A stretch of DNA of 64,000 nucleotides from an uncultured Roseobacter sp. (GCA_947488305.1 CANKZM010000003.1:310001-374000), one strand, 5' to 3'. Shown: positions 28,412 through 39,171, numbered from the stretch's first letter. Notes: generated by a model from the sequence alone, not told the origin. Program-made: numbers and translations.

Positions 28412-29662
28412 TCAAAGGCTGGCCATCAGCCGCGCCTTTTCGCCCAGATCATCCGGGCGCGAGATTGCCTCGGCCAGTGCTTCCAAAGAGGCGATCGAAT
28501 GACCGGCGCGGAAACTGTCAACGTGCGGCAGCATGGCAGCTATCCCTTGCGCTTTTGGTGCAAATCCATCCCATCGCAACAGCGGATTAAGCCAGATCAG
28601 GCGGCGTGAGGACAGGTGCAGGCGCTCCATCTGGCGCGCTAAATGATCGGTGTCATCGCGATCCAGACCATCCGTAATCAACAAAACCACCGCCCCCTGC
28701 CCCATGACACGCCGTGACCAGTCCCGGTTAAAGACTTCAAGACAGGCTCCAATCCGGGTGCCGCCTTCCCAGTCCTGCGCCTCGGCGCCCGCCGCCGCAA
28801 GGGCCGCATCCACGTCACGCTGTTGCAAATGACGGGTGATGTTGGTGAGGCGCGTGCCAAAGGTGAACGCATGCACTTTCGCCCAGCCCGCCCCCTTCTC
28901 GTTGCTGACCGCATGCAGGAAATGCAACACGATGCGACTGTATTGGCTCATCGACCCCGATATGTCGCACAACACGACTAGGTTGGGCCAGCGTGGCCGG
29001 GGCCGTTTGAGCGCGATGCGGTGCATTTCGCCTCCCTGCCGCATCGCCAAGCGCAAAGTGCGCGCCGGATCGACCCGCGACCCCAGCTTGCTGGCCTGAC
29101 TACGCCGCGACAGGATCGGTTTGACCGGCAGGCTCAACTTCGCAATCATGCGTTTCGCTTCCGCCATTTCAGCGGTGCTCATCTGTTCAAAATCAAGCGT
29201 CCGGAGGCGTTCACGCGAAGACATCGTCAGGCTTGCATCAACTTCGACGAGCGTTTCTTCACCTGCCTCTTCACGATGCGTCTCTGGTGCTTCCGCACCA
29301 TCGAGCAACGCTTCAGCCGCGCGTTTTTCGGCGGATTGGGCGGTACGGTCCTCCTGCACGCCACGTACGGCCGGGATCATCATCGACATCATGTGTTCAA
29401 GGTATCGCGGATCGCGCCAATAAAGCCGAAAGACCTGCGCAAAAACCCGTCTATGCTCTGGCCGGTTCACAAAGCAGGCATGCAAAGTCCAGAAAAAATC
29501 GCGCTTCTCGCTGAAACCTGCCGCTTCAACCGCGCGGATCGCGTCGATCACCCGACCCGGCCCGATGGGCAGGCCAGCACGCCTTAGCGCCCTTGCAAAA
29601 TGGGTGATGTTTCCTGCGAGCTTTGGGTTGTCCGGCAGCTCAAGCGGTACGTATTCAGGCAT
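28412..29662 (-). CDS. VWA-domain protein, CoxE-like
   Basis: The 416-residue protein has an N-terminal helical region typical of CoxE (NITHFARALRRAGLPIGPGRV) and a C-terminal von Willebrand A domain. The MIDAS motif DISGS near residue 240 should bind a metal. Such proteins work with a MoxR ATPase to insert metal or remodel a partner enzyme. Its gene follows the MoxR gene on the same strand with 27 bases between. No CO dehydrogenase or other obvious client is nearby, so the target is unknown. It is convergent with purL. Confidence 0.88.
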   Translation of the reverse strand: MPEYVPLELPDNPKLAGNITHFARALRRAGLPIGPGRVIDAIRAVEAAGFSEKRDFFWTLHACFVNRPEHRRVFAQVFRLYWRDPRYLEHMMSMMIPAVRGVQEDRTAQSAEKRAAEALLDGAEAPETHREEAGEETLVEVDASLTMSSRERLRTLDFEQMSTAEMAEAKRMIAKLSLPVKPILSRRSQASKLGSRVDPARTLRLAMRQGGEMHRIALKRPRPRWPNLVVLCDISGSMSQYSRIVLHFLHAVSNEKGAGWAKVHAFTFGTRLTNITRHLQQRDVDAALAAAGAEAQDWEGGTRIGACLEVFNRDWSRRVMGQGAVVLLITDGLDRDDTDHLARQMERLHLSSRRLIWLNPLLRWDGFAPKAQGIAAMLPHVDSFRAGHSIASLEALAEAISRPDDLGEKARLMASL

Positions 29663-29689
29663 ATCAACCTATCCTGCGCCCCGCTTGCC

Positions 29690-30598
29690 TCATGCTGGTT
29701 CCAGCGACGATTTGGCTTCGTCCAGAATGCGTTTGGCCTCAGACCCCTGCAGTTTCTGGATATCGTCCTGATACTTCAGGATCGCTCCAAGCGTATCCGC
29801 AATGACTTCGGGGCTAAGGTTGATCACATCGAGAGCCAACAGGCATTTCGCCCAATCTATGGTTTCTGCGACACCCGGTTTCTTGAACAAATCTTCTGTA
29901 CGCAGCGCCTGTACGAAAGCCACAACCTCTCGGCTGAGGTTTTCTGCGGCTTCGGGCGCACGGGCCGAGAGTATTTCCATTTCACGGTCGAAATCAGGAT
30001 AATCCACCCAATGATAGAGGCACCGCCTTTTGAGCGCATCATGAACCTCTCGCGTACGGTTGGACGTCAGAATTACAATTGGAGCTTCCGGCGCTTTGAT
30101 CGTTCCCAATTCCGGGATCGTGACCTGAAAGTCGCTGAGCGCTTCAAGCAGGAAGGCCTCAAATGGCTCATCTGTTCGATCCAGCTCGTCAATCAGCAGG
30201 ACGGGTGCGCCGTTTTCATCCGGCCGCATTGCCTGCAGCAACGGACGTTCGATCAAGTATTCATCGCTGAACAGCTCTTGCTGCAGCGCCTCGCGCGAGG
30301 CCGATTGCGCCGCCTCCGCAGTGCGGATCGCCACCATTTGCGCCGGGAAATTCCACTCATAGACTGCGCTTGCGGCGTCCAGCCCCTCATAACACTGCAA
30401 TCGGATCAGCCGGCGGTTCAATCCCATGGCCAGCGCTTTTGCGATCTCGGTTTTCCCGACCCCAGCCTCACCTTCGAGAAACAAGGGACGCCCAAGACGC
30501 AACGCCAGGAACACGACCGTACCAAGGGCCCGACCACAGACATATCCCTGATCCGAAAGCATCTTTTGCACGGCGTCAATCGAAGTTGAAATTGTCAT
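29690..30598 (-). CDS. MoxR-family AAA+ ATPase
   Basis: The 302-residue ATPase has Walker A GEAGVGKTE near residue 42, Walker B VLLIDELDRTDEPFEAFLLEAL near 135, and sensor segment VILTSNRTREVHDALKRRC. It belongs to the CoxD branch of MoxR proteins, chaperones that pair with VWA proteins. I chose ATG at 30598; a start at 30634 adds 12 residues without need. The pair with the CoxE-like gene downstream implies one complex. Confidence 0.9.
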   Translation of the reverse strand: MTISTSIDAVQKMLSDQGYVCGRALGTVVFLALRLGRPLFLEGEAGVGKTEIAKALAMGLNRRLIRLQCYEGLDAASAVYEWNFPAQMVAIRTAEAAQSASREALQQELFSDEYLIERPLLQAMRPDENGAPVLLIDELDRTDEPFEAFLLEALSDFQVTIPELGTIKAPEAPIVILTSNRTREVHDALKRRCLYHWVDYPDFDREMEILSARAPEAAENLSREVVAFVQALRTEDLFKKPGVAETIDWAKCLLALDVINLSPEVIADTLGAILKYQDDIQKLQGSEAKRILDEAKSSLEPA

Positions 30599-30731
30599 GG
30601 CGGCTCCTGTTTCTACGAGACCAAACTGCATCATGAGCCTTGGGCGTCAAGCACTGATCCAAAACGGCCGGGTCAGCAATTGACCCCTGAGTATACGGCT
30701 GCCATGGTCCAAAGACCGCGCGGCCGCCAAA

Positions 30732-31832
30732 ATGAAGGTACCAAATAAGATGGCGCATACAGAGAGCCACGCTCCTTCCACGACGATCCATCAGCGCTGC
30801 CTCGCGGTGCTGACTGTCCGCAACGAAGGCGCTTTCCTTCTGGATTGGCTCGCCCATCACCGGGCGGTGGGCTTCAATAGCTTTCTGGTGTTTTCGAACA
30901 ATTGCCAAGACGGAACCGATGCCATGCTGGACCGGCTGCAAAAGCTCGGTTGGGTGACACACCTGCGCAATGATGGCCCCTATCATGAAAGAGGCATCCA
31001 GTTCACCGCGTTGAAGACCGCGCAGAAACACCCGTTGGTGCACGAGGCGGACTGGATCTTGCCGCTCGACATTGATGAGTATGTGAACGTTAAGCTCGGC
31101 TCTCACCGCCTTGACGCCCTGTTCGAGAGGGTGCCATCCGCCACCGCCATTACTCTGACTTGGCGGCTTTTTGGAAATAACGGTGCTCAGCGTTTTGAAG
31201 ACTTGCCGATCACGCAACGCTTCACTCACTGTGCTCCGGAAGCGATCAACTGGCCTTGGCGGGCAGTGATGTTCAAGACCCTTTATCGCAATGATGGAAC
31301 CTATGGCGCCCTGGGTGTCCATCGCCCCCGAAGACCCGACACTGAAAAACTGGCGCACGCCAATTGGGTCGATAGCTCTGGTCGACCGCTTGGCGAAAAC
31401 TTCAAGACCAAACGGATCTTCTCAGACTATGGCCGGCCAAACTACGAGTTCGTGCAACTCAACCACTATCCGTTGGGCGATATGGAAAGTTATGTTCTCA
31501 AGTCAGATCGCGGTCGCGCCGTACACGCCGACGATAAACTTGGCATGGATTATTGGGTGGAGCGCAATTTCAACACTGTCGAAGATACCTCTATCCTCGC
31601 ACTTGCTGATGCCGCCGCCAGTTTCAAAGCAAAGATGATGGCCGACGACGTCATTTCCCGGTTGCATAACGCTGCAGTGGCTTGGCGCAAGAGCCGTTTC
31701 GAGCACCTGATGGAGCAAGATGATTACCGGTCATTGTACGGTCGCTTGCTGATGTCGGGATCATCGCGGCAGGTCACCGTGCAAGAGGCAAAATTTATGA
31801 TAAACTTTGCCCTAAGAGGCAGTGATTCTTGA
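30732..31832 (+). CDS. Glycosyltransferase family 2-type protein
   Basis: The 366-residue protein opens its fold with VLTVRNEGAFLLDWLAHHR and has a DxD-like motif in LPLDIDEYVNV near residue 115. These are signs of the GT2_4/GT92 type of glycosyltransferases with an RNEG N-terminus. There is no membrane segment, so it is cytoplasmic or peripheral. It may modify a surface polysaccharide. The next gene on the same strand, 70 bases later, has an unknown function and may be a partner. Confidence 0.82.
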   Translation: MKVPNKMAHTESHAPSTTIHQRCLAVLTVRNEGAFLLDWLAHHRAVGFNSFLVFSNNCQDGTDAMLDRLQKLGWVTHLRNDGPYHERGIQFTALKTAQKHPLVHEADWILPLDIDEYVNVKLGSHRLDALFERVPSATAITLTWRLFGNNGAQRFEDLPITQRFTHCAPEAINWPWRAVMFKTLYRNDGTYGALGVHRPRRPDTEKLAHANWVDSSGRPLGENFKTKRIFSDYGRPNYEFVQLNHYPLGDMESYVLKSDRGRAVHADDKLGMDYWVERNFNTVEDTSILALADAAASFKAKMMADDVISRLHNAAVAWRKSRFEHLMEQDDYRSLYGRLLMSGSSRQVTVQEAKFMINFALRGSDS

Positions 31833-31902
31833 GTTTTTAACATTGGCGCCCAAAAAAACGAGACGCCAGATTTCAAAAGACGAGTAGTTTGGTGAGAGCA
31901 TT

Positions 31903-32826
31903 ATGACGGACGTTATTGATTTCGGGCCTAGCCTGCGCGGAATGTCGCGCACGGATTGGATCGAGGAAGTGCAAGAGCTTGTCGATTACGATGGCTATCT
32001 GGCGCGGTTGGGACAAAACCACCTTGCGGCTTTTTCGGAACACGGGAAAACCCTGATTGTCACCTTCGAAACCCGGCAAAGCATCGACGCGCTATCGCCG
32101 AAGGCACACCCATTGGCCTGGGAGATGGTCAGGTCTTGCCGCTGGTCCAGTCTGTCACTGATCAGCGAAGGCGACACGTGGTTTCGTGATCCCGCAGTCT
32201 ACGCCTATTTTGATCGCCTCGTGGATGATGGCTTTTTCGACGAATTTGACGACGTGCTATTTTTTGGCGCGGGCCCCTGTGGATATGCGGCTGCGGCATT
32301 TTCGGTTGTTTGCCCCGGAACGCGAGTGTTGTGCCTGCAGCCCCAGGCCACGCTCGCCCCTGATCTGACGGAATGGGACACTCGGTTTCCTGAACAACGC
32401 AAACAGGATTTCACAAGCCGGTACGGCTATGCCCCTGACATGCTGGATGCGGCTGCGGAAGCGGTCGTGATCTATGATCCGCGGCAGGTTGAGGATGCAA
32501 TGCATGCCTCGCTCTTTGCCCGCGAGAATGTGACCCGGTTGCGGTGCCCCCGCATGGGAGCGAGCCTGCATGTCGACCTGCTTCAGATGGGCGCACTCTT
32601 TCCGCTCATCGAGGCGGCAGGAAAGGGGCAACTCACGCAAGCCCGATTTGGCCGCATCATGCGCGCCCGCCGCGATCATCTCGGCTATTTGAGGCGCTTG
32701 CTGGCGGAGGTCGAAGCGCAAGAGCGACCGATCCTTGTTCAGGCGCTGTGCAGGAATGTGGACGGACGCTTGAACGCCCCCCGCTTTACTCAACGCCTTG
32801 AAACCCTGAGGTCGGAACTGGTCTAG
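31903..32826 (+). CDS. Conserved protein of unknown function
   Basis: I recognise no catalytic family with certainty. The 307 residues hold a nucleotide- or SAM-binding-like glycine turn in DDVLFFGAGPCGYAAAAFS near residue 125, followed by RVLCLQPQATL. This suggests a Rossmann-type segment. Related Rhodobacterales proteins are, from memory, often labelled phosphoadenosine phosphosulfate reductase, but no PAPS-binding or CX2C motif is visible, so I do not use that name. It lies 70 bases after the glycosyltransferase and 38 bases before pyrC on the same strand. Confidence 0.75.
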   Translation: MTDVIDFGPSLRGMSRTDWIEEVQELVDYDGYLARLGQNHLAAFSEHGKTLIVTFETRQSIDALSPKAHPLAWEMVRSCRWSSLSLISEGDTWFRDPAVYAYFDRLVDDGFFDEFDDVLFFGAGPCGYAAAAFSVVCPGTRVLCLQPQATLAPDLTEWDTRFPEQRKQDFTSRYGYAPDMLDAAAEAVVIYDPRQVEDAMHASLFARENVTRLRCPRMGASLHVDLLQMGALFPLIEAAGKGQLTQARFGRIMRARRDHLGYLRRLLAEVEAQERPILVQALCRNVDGRLNAPRFTQRLETLRSELV

Positions 32827-32864
32827 GTCTGGTGCAAGCAGCAACGCTGTGCTAGCGCTCAGGC

Positions 32865-33899
32865 ATGATGAAAACACTCAGAATCCGACGCCCGGACGAC
32901 TGGCATTTGCACCTGCGCGACGGTGCCATGCTAAGCGCTGTCTTACCCAGCACTACTGCTCATTTTGCGAGGGCGATCATCATGCCCAATCTGGTTCCTC
33001 CGGTGGTGACATCTCAGCAGGCTATGGCTTATCGTGATCGCATTCTTGCCGCCCTTCCCGCAGGTGCGGATTTCAAGCCGCTGATGACCCTTTACCTGAC
33101 AGAAAACACTGACCCCGACGACGTAGCGAAGGCCCATGCCAGTGGTCTTGTCCACGCGGTCAAGCTCTATCCGGCCGGAGCTACGACCAATTCTGCGAGC
33201 GGTGTCAAAGACTTCGACAAGATCCGCCCGGTGCTGGAGCGGATGGCCGAGATCGGCTTGCCATTGTGCGTTCATGGTGAGGTTACCGACGCCGACATCG
33301 ATATCTTTGACCGGGAAGCTGTGTTTATTGATCGGGTGCTCGATCCAATCCGTCGCACCACGCCGGGTTTGCGCGTGGTGATGGAACATATCACAACGTC
33401 GAACGCGGTAGACTATGCAAGGGACCAAGATCACACCTTGGGGGCTACGATCACTACCCACCATCTGGTGATCAACCGAAACCACATTCTGGCTGGTGGG
33501 ATAAAACCACATTACTACTGCCTGCCTGTCGCCAAACGCGAAGAGCACCGACTGGCGCTGCGCGCCGCTGCAACCTCAGGCGATACGCGCTTCTTCCTCG
33601 GCACGGATTCCGCCCCCCATACCGATGCCAATAAGCTTCTGCCCTGTGGATGTGCAGGGTGTTTTACCGCCCCCAATACGATGTCGATTCTGGCGCAGGT
33701 GTTTGAGGAAGAAGACGCCCTCGATCAGCTTGAAGCGTTTACCTCTCTCAACGGTCCGGCGTTCTACCGAATGGAGCCGAACACTACCGAAATCACGCTG
33801 GAAAAATCTGCCCCGAGCTTGCCAAAGCACATCGATACAGAGGAAGGACCTGTAACCGTTTTTGATCCCGGCTATACGCTCACATGGCGCGTGGCGTGA
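32865..33899 (+). CDS. pyrC: Dihydroorotase (type II)
   Basis: PyrC cyclises carbamoyl aspartate in pyrimidine synthesis. The 344-residue enzyme has the zinc motif [10 protein letters not shown] near residue 12, the carboxylated lysine in [13 protein letters not shown] near 102, THHL with other zinc histidines, and GTDSAPHT near 250. This is the E. coli-type short form. ATG at 32865 or 32868 are both possible. pyrE follows after 70 bases. Confidence 0.96.
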   Translation: MMKTLRIRRPDDWHLHLRDGAMLSAVLPSTTAHFARAIIMPNLVPPVVTSQQAMAYRDRILAALPAGADFKPLMTLYLTENTDPDDVAKAHASGLVHAVKLYPAGATTNSASGVKDFDKIRPVLERMAEIGLPLCVHGEVTDADIDIFDREAVFIDRVLDPIRRTTPGLRVVMEHITTSNAVDYARDQDHTLGATITTHHLVINRNHILAGGIKPHYYCLPVAKREEHRLALRAAATSGDTRFFLGTDSAPHTDANKLLPCGCAGCFTAPNTMSILAQVFEEEDALDQLEAFTSLNGPAFYRMEPNTTEITLEKSAPSLPKHIDTEEGPVTVFDPGYTLTWRVA

Positions 33900-33969
33900 T
33901 TCAGGTTTAATCGCCGCTTCTCTCAAGCAAGGCTAACCGGCTCTCGATAATACAACCAAGGACTGACCC

Positions 33970-34647
33970 ATGATCCCTTCTTCCTACCCCGATGCTCAGG
34001 AAATAGCCCGGCTGACGGCCCGCATGCTGCTTGAAATCAAGGCGGTTCATTTCAACGCGGAAGAACCTTTCATTCTGGCATCCGGCCTGCCCAGCCCAAC
34101 CTACATCGATTGCCGCAAACTCATCAGTCACCCCCGCATTCGCGCCACACTGATGGACTTTCTGACCGTAACGGTAATGCGAAACGCCGGTTTCGAGGCT
34201 TTCGACAACATTGCGGGCGGCGAAACCGCAGGCATCCCTTTTGCCGCGATGGTCGCCGAACGCATGGCGCTGCCGATGACCTACGTTAGGAAAAAACCAA
34301 AAGGCTATGGGCGGAATGCCCGTATCGAAGGGGATATTAGCGAAGGCCAACGGGTGCTTCTTGTTGAAGACCTGACCACCGATGGCGGATCCAAGCTGTC
34401 ATTTGTGGACGCCATCCGGGAAACCGGCGCGAGTTGTGGCCACACGGCCGTGATTTTCTACTACGGTATTTTCCCGGAAACCGAAAAGACTCTGGGGGAT
34501 CACGGTGTGTCCCTCCATAGTCTTTGCACGTGGTGGGATGTCCTCGCCGAGGCCAAATCACAAAGCCTGTTCGAGGCAAATACTCTCGCCGAAGTAGAAC
34601 GTTTTTTGAACGATCCGCGTAAGTGGCAAGAAGAAAACAAGAAATAA
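33970..34647 (+). CDS. pyrE: Orotate phosphoribosyltransferase
   Basis: PyrE joins orotate and PRPP to form OMP. The 225 residues have the PRPP-binding motif [13 protein letters not shown] near residue 130, [13 protein letters not shown] near 80 and [17 protein letters not shown] near 105. The gene follows pyrC on the same strand, and the two probably form one operon. Confidence 0.95.
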   Translation: MIPSSYPDAQEIARLTARMLLEIKAVHFNAEEPFILASGLPSPTYIDCRKLISHPRIRATLMDFLTVTVMRNAGFEAFDNIAGGETAGIPFAAMVAERMALPMTYVRKKPKGYGRNARIEGDISEGQRVLLVEDLTTDGGSKLSFVDAIRETGASCGHTAVIFYYGIFPETEKTLGDHGVSLHSLCTWWDVLAEAKSQSLFEANTLAEVERFLNDPRKWQEENKK

Positions 34648-34884
34648 AAACTTCTCCACATCGAATGTCAAAAAAGTGTCACAGAATCGTAAGCTCAAAG
34701 CACATGTTGCGGGTTTAAGCGAATTTGCTACTATATAGGCAAGCGTCTTAGGTCGTACACAGGGTTACATTCGAGTTATCCCCAGTTCTTTCCCGATAGG
34801 CTCAGTCCTGGGAATGAGCTAAACAGTGCACACCGGCGCCCAAGAAGCGTCAGAGCAGTACAAAATGCGCAAGCAGGGACAGTG

Positions 34885-36378
34885 ATGAACGAAATATCGG
34901 CTTTTAATCCGACTGGCGTTGACGTGCAGTCACCAGAAACAATGCCGCACTCAATCGAGGCAGAGCAGCAGTTACTGGGTGCGATTCTGACAAACAACGA
35001 TGTCTATGATCGCGTGGCGTCTGTCATTGGACCGAAGCACTTTTATGATCCGGTTCATGCCCGCATCTACGAGATTGCGGCAGCGCGTATTGCCAAGAAC
35101 AATCTGGCCTCGCCCGTCACGCTCAAAGCCTTCATGGAGGATGATGAGGGGCTCAAAGAGCTGGGAGGGCCGGCGTACCTCGCGCGGTTGGCAGGCGCAG
35201 CCATTTCCGCCTTTGCCGTCCGCGACTATGCCCAGATGATTTATGATCTGGCCGTGCGGCGTGATCTTATCAAACTGGGTCGCGATATCTCGGATAAAGC
35301 AGCCAAGGTCGAAGTTTCCTCTGAACCAAAACAACAGATTGTTGAAGCTGAACAAGCGTTGTACTCGCTTGCCGAACAAGGGCAGGTAGAAAGCGGATTT
35401 CAAAGCTTTCTCAAAGCCGTAACTGACGCTGTTAATGTGGCAAATGCCGCCTATCAGCGCGATGGCGGGCTCGCGGGGGTATCAACAGGCCTCATCGACA
35501 TGGACAAAAAGCTGGGTGGTCTGCATCGGTCTGACCTGCTCATTCTTGCCGGGCGTCCTTCCATGGGTAAGACATCGCTGGCCACAAATATCGCGTTCAA
35601 TATCGCCAAAGCCTACCGCAAGGGCGCTTTTCCCGATGGGTCCGAAGGCGCCATCGAAGGCGGGGTTGTTGGATTTTATTCTCTTGAAATGAGTGCCGAG
35701 CAGCTCGCCGCGCGGATCCTGTCAGAAGCATCAGAAGTGCCATCCGAACAGATCCGTCGCGGCGATATGACTGAAGCCGAATTCCGTCGTTTTGTGGATG
35801 CGGCAAAGGCGCTTGAGGCTTGCCCTCTCTATATCGACGACACGCCTGCTCTTCCCATTGCCCAGCTTGCGGCGCGCGCGCGCCGGCTCAAGCGCACACA
35901 TGGCCTCGATGTTTTGATTGTGGATTATCTGCAGCTTGTTCGCGGCACCGGCAAATCGGAAAACCGCGTAAACGAGATTTCTGAGATCACGATGGGCCTC
36001 AAGGCAATCGCCAAGGAGCTTGATATCCCTGTGATTGCGCTGTCGCAGCTCTCCCGTCAGGTGGAAAATCGCGAAGACAAACGGCCCCAACTCAGTGACT
36101 TACGCGAATCCGGCTCGATTGAGCAAGACGCGGACGTGGTCATGTTCGTGTTCCGCGAGGAGTATTACGTCGAGCGCGAAAAACCCTCTGATGACAACCT
36201 CGACGAGATGGCGAAGTGGCAGGAGAAGATGGAGCGACTTCACGGGCGGGCAGAAGTCGTGATCGGCAAACAGCGCCACGGGCCTATTGGGACAGTAGAT
36301 TTGAGCTTCGAAGGCCGGTTCACACGTTTCGGAAATCTTGTTCAACCTTGGCAGCAGGGCAGCGACCACGAATTCTGA
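34885..36378 (+). CDS. dnaB: Replicative DNA helicase
   Basis: DnaB unwinds DNA at the replication fork as a hexamer. The 497-residue protein has the N-terminal domain (PHSIEAEQQLLGAILTNND), a linker, and a RecA-like motor with Walker A GRPSMGKTS near residue 225 and Walker B DVLIVDYLQL near 340. SQLSRQVENREDKRPQLSDLRESG follows. A GTG directly before the ATG is an alternative start. The 237 bases upstream hold an AT-rich TATATA stretch and TTATCCCCA (34776-34784), one base off a DnaA box. Confidence 0.96.
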   Translation: MNEISAFNPTGVDVQSPETMPHSIEAEQQLLGAILTNNDVYDRVASVIGPKHFYDPVHARIYEIAAARIAKNNLASPVTLKAFMEDDEGLKELGGPAYLARLAGAAISAFAVRDYAQMIYDLAVRRDLIKLGRDISDKAAKVEVSSEPKQQIVEAEQALYSLAEQGQVESGFQSFLKAVTDAVNVANAAYQRDGGLAGVSTGLIDMDKKLGGLHRSDLLILAGRPSMGKTSLATNIAFNIAKAYRKGAFPDGSEGAIEGGVVGFYSLEMSAEQLAARILSEASEVPSEQIRRGDMTEAEFRRFVDAAKALEACPLYIDDTPALPIAQLAARARRLKRTHGLDVLIVDYLQLVRGTGKSENRVNEISEITMGLKAIAKELDIPVIALSQLSRQVENREDKRPQLSDLRESGSIEQDADVVMFVFREEYYVEREKPSDDNLDEMAKWQEKMERLHGRAEVVIGKQRHGPIGTVDLSFEGRFTRFGNLVQPWQQGSDHEF

Positions 36379-36608
36379 CGTGTCCTCGACCGAATACAAC
36401 GGCTACTTCTCTCCTGGCTAGGAGACATAAGTTGGCAAGCGACCTCAAAGTAATGGAACGAACAAGCATCAATGACATCTGCCGATGAACTTGGTCGCGC
36501 CGCGCGCATGCCCAATCCAAAGTCACTCTTCCGGTATTTTCTTGCGATGTGTTCCGCTCCGCCAGGCCCAAGACTTGACCTCGCCAGTGATCCTGTCATT
36601 ACCGCGCC

Positions 36609-37643
36609 ATGAGCACTGCAGTTCTGACGATCGATCTATCTGCTGTCGCCAGCAACTGGCGTCACCTCAACGCACAAACCGGCGTTGAAACGGCCGCGGT
36701 GGTCAAGGCCGATGCCTATGGTCTTGGTATGGATCGCGTTGCGCCAGCGCTGGCCGAGGCTGGCGCCCGCCAGTTTTTTGTGGCCGTGGCTGAGGAAGGT
36801 GCAGAGCTGCGCGAGATCCTCGGCCCCGGACCTGAGATCAGCATTTTCTCCGGTCATATGGACGGTGACGCGCCGTTGATCCGCGATGCTGACCTAATAC
36901 CGATGATAAATTCGGTCGATCAGATGGTGCGCCATGTGGAGGCCATGCCCGCTGGCAAATTTGGCGTTCAATTGGACACCGGTATGAACCGTTTAGGTCT
37001 TGAAGACGGCGAGTGGCAAGCGCTCAGAGACATCGCGCTGGAGCAATCGCCAACCTTGATTTTGTCGCATCTGGCCTGCGCGGATGAACCCACGCATGAA
37101 ATGAATCTACAGCAACTGGAGCAATTCAGATCAATGACGGCCGGTGTGGACGCGCCGCTTTCGCTTGCGGCGACAGGTGGGTTGTTGTTGGGAAGTGAGT
37201 TTCATTTCGATCTGACCCGGCCAGGCATTGGCCTCTATGGCGGCTTGCCTCACGTGGACGCCCTGCCGGTGGTCACCCTTGATATCCCCGTTATCCAAAT
37301 ACGAGACGTCGCCGCGGGCGAGACAGTCGGCTACGCCAACAGCTGGACAGCAAAAACACCGGCGCGGATCGCGACGATTTCTGCAGGCTACGCGGACGGA
37401 TTGATCCGGGCGATGGGGCCAAACGCAAGGCTTCACGCGGACGAGACGCCAGTACCAGTTGTTGGACGCATCTCAATGGATCTGATCGGGGTAGACGTCA
37501 CAGCGCTCGACGCGGACCCGACAAGCCTTCAATTGATTGGGCCGCATCAATCGGTCGACACAATCGCAGGTTTCGCTGGAACCATCGGGTACGAAATTTT
37601 GACCTCACTGGGCGCGCGGTACAAGCGCGAGTTCCTGTTATGA
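36609..37643 (+). CDS. alr: Alanine racemase
   Basis: The PLP enzyme makes D-alanine for peptidoglycan. The 344 residues show the PLP-lysine motif [12 protein letters not shown] near residue 34, DTGMNRLG near 122, and the second catalytic base region [13 protein letters not shown] near 255. It is slightly shorter than the usual 360. The stop overlaps the next ATG by four bases, so it is translated together with the mlaE-like gene. The 230 bases before it, after dnaB, hold no evident gene. Confidence 0.94.
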   Translation: MSTAVLTIDLSAVASNWRHLNAQTGVETAAVVKADAYGLGMDRVAPALAEAGARQFFVAVAEEGAELREILGPGPEISIFSGHMDGDAPLIRDADLIPMINSVDQMVRHVEAMPAGKFGVQLDTGMNRLGLEDGEWQALRDIALEQSPTLILSHLACADEPTHEMNLQQLEQFRSMTAGVDAPLSLAATGGLLLGSEFHFDLTRPGIGLYGGLPHVDALPVVTLDIPVIQIRDVAAGETVGYANSWTAKTPARIATISAGYADGLIRAMGPNARLHADETPVPVVGRISMDLIGVDVTALDADPTSLQLIGPHQSVDTIAGFAGTIGYEILTSLGARYKREFLL

Positions 37644-38413
37644 ATGTACTTGCTGTCATCGGGCGGACCATACTTGCTGTATTCGCAGCCATCGGACGCG
37701 TTGCAATTTTTGGTGCGCAAACGATTAGCCATCTGTTGCGGCCGCCCTTCTACGGGCGGGAATTCCTTGCGGCATTGCTCAACATTGGGTGGCTTTCGTT
37801 GCCGGTTGTCGGGCTTACCGCTGTCTTCACAGGCGGTGCTTTGGCCTTGCAGATTTACGCGGGTGGTTCGCGTTTCAACGCCGAAGCTGTGGTGCCGCAG
37901 ATTGTTGCCGTCGGCATGGTGCGGGAGTTAGGGCCCGTTCTGGTCGGGTTGATGATTGCGGCACGGGTTACATCCTCGATTGCTGCCGAAATTGCTACCA
38001 TGAAGGTAACCGAGCAGATTGACGCGCTGGTCACTCTATCGACCCATCCAATGAAATACCTCGCCGTTCCCCGCGTGCTTGCAGCCGTTATTGTCGTGCC
38101 ACTGCTTGTCGGTGTGGGTGACATCATTGGTATTTTCGGTGGCTTTGCTGTTGCCACCGGCACATTGGGGTTCAACGCTGCTACATACATCAACAACACC
38201 GTTAATTTCCTGGAGCCGCTGGATGTGATTTCATCACTCACCAAAGGCGCGGTTTTCGGCTTTGGTGCAGCCTTGATGGGGTGTTATCACGGCATGAACT
38301 CCGGGCGTGGTGCCATGGGGGTTGGGCGCGCTACCAAGACGGCCGTTGAGGCCGCCGCCGTTTTCATTCTGGCAGCAAACTTTGTGCTTACGGGAGTGTT
38401 CTTCACGCTATGA
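37640..38413 (+). CDS. mlaE: MlaE-family lipid ABC transporter permease
   Basis: This is the membrane subunit of the Mla-type phospholipid transporter at the inner membrane. The 257-residue protein has about five hydrophobic segments and the family coupling motif [17 protein letters not shown] near residue 116, preceded by [17 protein letters not shown]. It overlaps alr before and mlaF after by four bases each. The MCE subunit (MlaD) is not next to it in the window. Confidence 0.92.
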   Translation: MNVLAVIGRTILAVFAAIGRVAIFGAQTISHLLRPPFYGREFLAALLNIGWLSLPVVGLTAVFTGGALALQIYAGGSRFNAEAVVPQIVAVGMVRELGPVLVGLMIAARVTSSIAAEIATMKVTEQIDALVTLSTHPMKYLAVPRVLAAVIVVPLLVGVGDIIGIFGGFAVATGTLGFNAATYINNTVNFLEPLDVISSLTKGAVFGFGAALMGCYHGMNSGRGAMGVGRATKTAVEAAAVFILAANFVLTGVFFTL

Positions 38414-39171
38414 CCCAGAGCATGATCAGAATGGAGGAAATCCATAAAGCTTTCGGCAGCAACCACGTTCTGCGTGGTCTGGACCTGAACATAGACAAAG
38501 GGTCGTCGATGGTCATCATCGGCGGATCCGGCACGGGGAAATCGATTGCGCTGAAATGCGTCCTTGGCCTTGTAACCCCAGACAGTGGAAAGATTTTCGT
38601 GGATGGGAAAGATGCAGCTGAGACAGGCGACCGTGACGCATTTCTGGCGCGTTTCGGCATGCTCTTTCAAGGGGCTGCCCTCTTTGACAGCTTGCCGGTC
38701 TGGCAGAATGTCGCCTTCCGCCTGCTGCGCGGGTCGCTCAAACGACCCCGCGACGAAGCGCGCGACATCGCCATTGAAAAACTGCGCCGCGTAGGTCTCA
38801 AGCCGGATGTGGCCGACCGATTCCCGGCGGAATTGTCAGGCGGCATGCAAAAGCGTGTAGGCTTGGCACGGGCTATTGCCGCCGAGCCGGAAATCATCTT
38901 CTTTGACGAACCCACTACTGGACTTGATCCCATTATGTCTGGTGTGATCAACGATCTCATTCGCGAGATTGTTGTGGAGATGGGCGCAACCGCAATGACA
39001 ATCACGCACGACATGACTTCTGTACGGGCCATCGCCGACAATATTGCCATGCTGCATGAAGGTATCATCCAATGGACCGGTCCGGTGGCCGACATGGACC
39101 AAAGCGGCAACCCCTATCTTGAGCAATTCATCAACGGGCGCGCCGAAGGTCCGATTGAGTCCGTTCGATAA
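38410..39171 (+). CDS. mlaF: MlaF-family ABC transporter ATPase
   Basis: The 253-residue ATPase drives the Mla-type transporter. It has Walker A GGSGTGKSI near residue 38, signature LSGGMQKRVGLARAI near 138, and Walker B EIIFFDEPTTGLDP near 160. It begins within the mlaE stop. No MCE-domain protein follows; the next 580 bases hold no convincing gene, so partner subunits must lie elsewhere. Confidence 0.93.
   Translation: MTQSMIRMEEIHKAFGSNHVLRGLDLNIDKGSSMVIIGGSGTGKSIALKCVLGLVTPDSGKIFVDGKDAAETGDRDAFLARFGMLFQGAALFDSLPVWQNVAFRLLRGSLKRPRDEARDIAIEKLRRVGLKPDVADRFPAELSGGMQKRVGLARAIAAEPEIIFFDEPTTGLDPIMSGVINDLIREIVVEMGATAMTITHDMTSVRAIADNIAMLHEGIIQWTGPVADMDQSGNPYLEQFINGRAEGPIESVR

Noticed and set aside
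28412-30598. Part of a CO dehydrogenase cluster
   Set aside because: No cox structural genes are in the window.
31903-32826. Label as phosphoadenosine phosphosulfate reductase
   Set aside because: No PAPS loop or cysteine motif is present, so the name is not supported.
34776-34784. TTATCCCCA before dnaB as a DnaA box or origin
   Set aside because: A single site with one mismatch; no cluster of boxes.
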